Of a stretch of 14,939 nt of DNA, positions 14,108-14,939 are shown in pieces. The notes under the pieces were generated by a model. The model was not told where the DNA came from, did not search any database, and saw only the letters and a list, made by a program, of their open reading frames with translations. Source of the stretch: Actinomycetota bacterium (GTDB taxonomy: Bacteria > Actinomycetota > Actinomycetes > S36-B12); the NCBI GenBank assembly GCA_010029945.1, contig RGQW01000024.1:1-14939 (forward strand), read 5' to 3'. A program made the position numbers and the translations under genes. How positions within the stretch are numbered: position 1 is the first letter of the stretch; each line of letters opens with the position of its first letter.

Positions 14108-14938
14108 CTACTGCGTCGCGTGCATTCGGCGGGCCGCTTCCGCAACAGATCCGGACAGGCTCGGATACACCGTGAAGGCCTGCGCGAGCTGATCGACGGT
14201 CAGACGGTTGTCGACGGCGAGCGTGATGGAATGAATGAGTTCGCTGGCGTTCGGGGCGACGACAACACCACCCGCGACGATTTGCGAACCTTTGCGAGCG
14301 AAGAGTTTGACGAAACCATCGCGATGACCGTGCATCTTCGCTCGCGCGTTGGTGCGAAGGGGCAATAGGACGGTGGTGCCGCGAAAGTCCCCGCTATCGA
14401 GATCTGCTTGTTGTAGGCCGACCGTCGCGATTTCCGGTTCGGTGAAGATCGTGCTGGAGATCGCGGTGGACTCCAACGGAGCGACCGCGTCACCCAATGC
14501 GTGATACATCGCGATTCTTCCCTGCATGGCGGCGACGGACGCCAGCATGTTCACCCCCGTGCAGTCTCCTGCGGCATAGATGTGACGCGCACTTGTTCGT
14601 GACACACGATCGACGGTGATGAATCCACGAGAGTCGGTCGAAACGCCCGCCGATTCCAAGCCCAGATCATCGGTGTTGGGCAGCGAACCAACCGCCATCA
14701 GCACGTGACTGCCCTGAAGGGTGCTTGAGTCATCCAAGGTCACGATCACTGAGTTGTCCACGCGCCGGGCAGCAACGGCGCGAGAACGCGAACGGACATT
14801 CAGTCCACGACGCGTGAAGACATCCTCGAGTACACCAGCAGCGTCGACGTCTTCGCCGGGGAGAACACGATCACGCGATGAGACGAGCGTGACGGTGCTT
14901 CCGAGAGCATGAAAGGCGCTGGCGAACTCCGCCCCCGT
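14108..14938 (-). CDS. lpdA: LpdA-like NAD(P)H dehydrogenase / flavoprotein disulfide reductase, C-terminal part
   Basis: C-terminal 276 residues of a flavoprotein disulfide-reductase family protein; the frame is open to the window edge, so the GTG at 14761 is not the start. It begins in the NAD(P)-binding domain (TGAEFASAFHALGSTVTL, SSRDRVLPGED), then has AVGSLPNT and the FAD-contacting IYAAGDCTG, and ends with a dimerisation domain. The dimer interface lacks the His-Pro-x-Glu catalytic pair of true lipoamide dehydrogenases (ASELIHSITLAVDNRLT instead of HAHPTLSE). That fits the actinobacterial LpdA/quinone-reductase group (M. tuberculosis Rv3303c type) rather than a pyruvate dehydrogenase E3. 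The active-site disulfide region is outside the window. PNP follows after 9 bases, so both are probably co-transcribed. Confidence 0.85.
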   Translation of the reverse strand, partial: TGAEFASAFHALGSTVTLVSSRDRVLPGEDVDAAGVLEDVFTRRGLNVRSRSRAVAARRVDNSVIVTLDDSSTLQGSHVLMAVGSLPNTDDLGLESAGVSTDSRGFITVDRVSRTSARHIYAAGDCTGVNMLASVAAMQGRIAMYHALGDAVAPLESTAISSTIFTEPEIATVGLQQADLDSGDFRGTTVLLPLRTNARAKMHGHRDGFVKLFARKGSQIVAGGVVVAPNASELIHSITLAVDNRLTVDQLAQAFTVYPSLSGSVAEAARRMHATQ

Positions 14939-14939
14939 C

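Overview
The window looks like the chromosome of a high-GC actinobacterium. The GC content is high, GTG starts are common, ATGA stop/start overlaps are frequent, and the gene neighbourhood (BMP-type nucleoside transporter, deoA, add, deoC, an aldehyde dehydrogenase pair, PMM, PNP, lpdA) is a familiar actinobacterial one. I cannot name a genus. No mobile element, CRISPR array, tRNA or rRNA was seen.

The plus-strand half (1-8031) reads as one salvage operon. It starts with the 3' end of a BMP-family substrate-binding lipoprotein, followed by a perfect 15-bp hairpin with a UUCG loop. Then come two ABC permeases, a double-domain ABC ATPase, thymidine phosphorylase (deoA), a small cupin, adenosine deaminase, an 86-residue single-span membrane protein, and a fructosamine/ribulosamine-kinase family protein. 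Most junctions are 4-base overlaps or gaps of about 10 bases. The exceptions are the hairpin spacer and the 55-base gap before adenosine deaminase, which holds a possible leaderless promoter.

The minus-strand half (8015-14939), read right to left, begins with the C-terminal part of an LpdA-like flavoprotein disulfide reductase. It continues with purine nucleoside phosphorylase, a phosphoglucomutase/phosphomannomutase family protein, a 117-base gap, deoC, a full aldehyde dehydrogenase, a short catalytically empty aldehyde dehydrogenase, and a Pr6Pr/FAR-17a-type membrane protein. The two gene sets converge and their 3' ends overlap by 17 bases at 8015-8031.

Together the genes describe (deoxy)nucleoside import and use as carbon. 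The transporter imports nucleosides. Adenosine deaminase, PNP and thymidine phosphorylase release bases and (deoxy)ribose-1-phosphate, and the mutase would move the phosphate to C5. DeoC then splits deoxyribose-5-phosphate into glyceraldehyde-3-phosphate and acetaldehyde, which the aldehyde dehydrogenases can oxidise.

The most striking observation is a junction at about 13411-13426. There PNP loses its last ~40 residues and runs, out of frame, directly into the mutase, which has lost its first ~100 residues. This is either a genuine ~0.45-kb deletion inactivating both genes or an assembly fault. I found no convincing new defence or mobile system; the other points of interest concern unusual members of known families.
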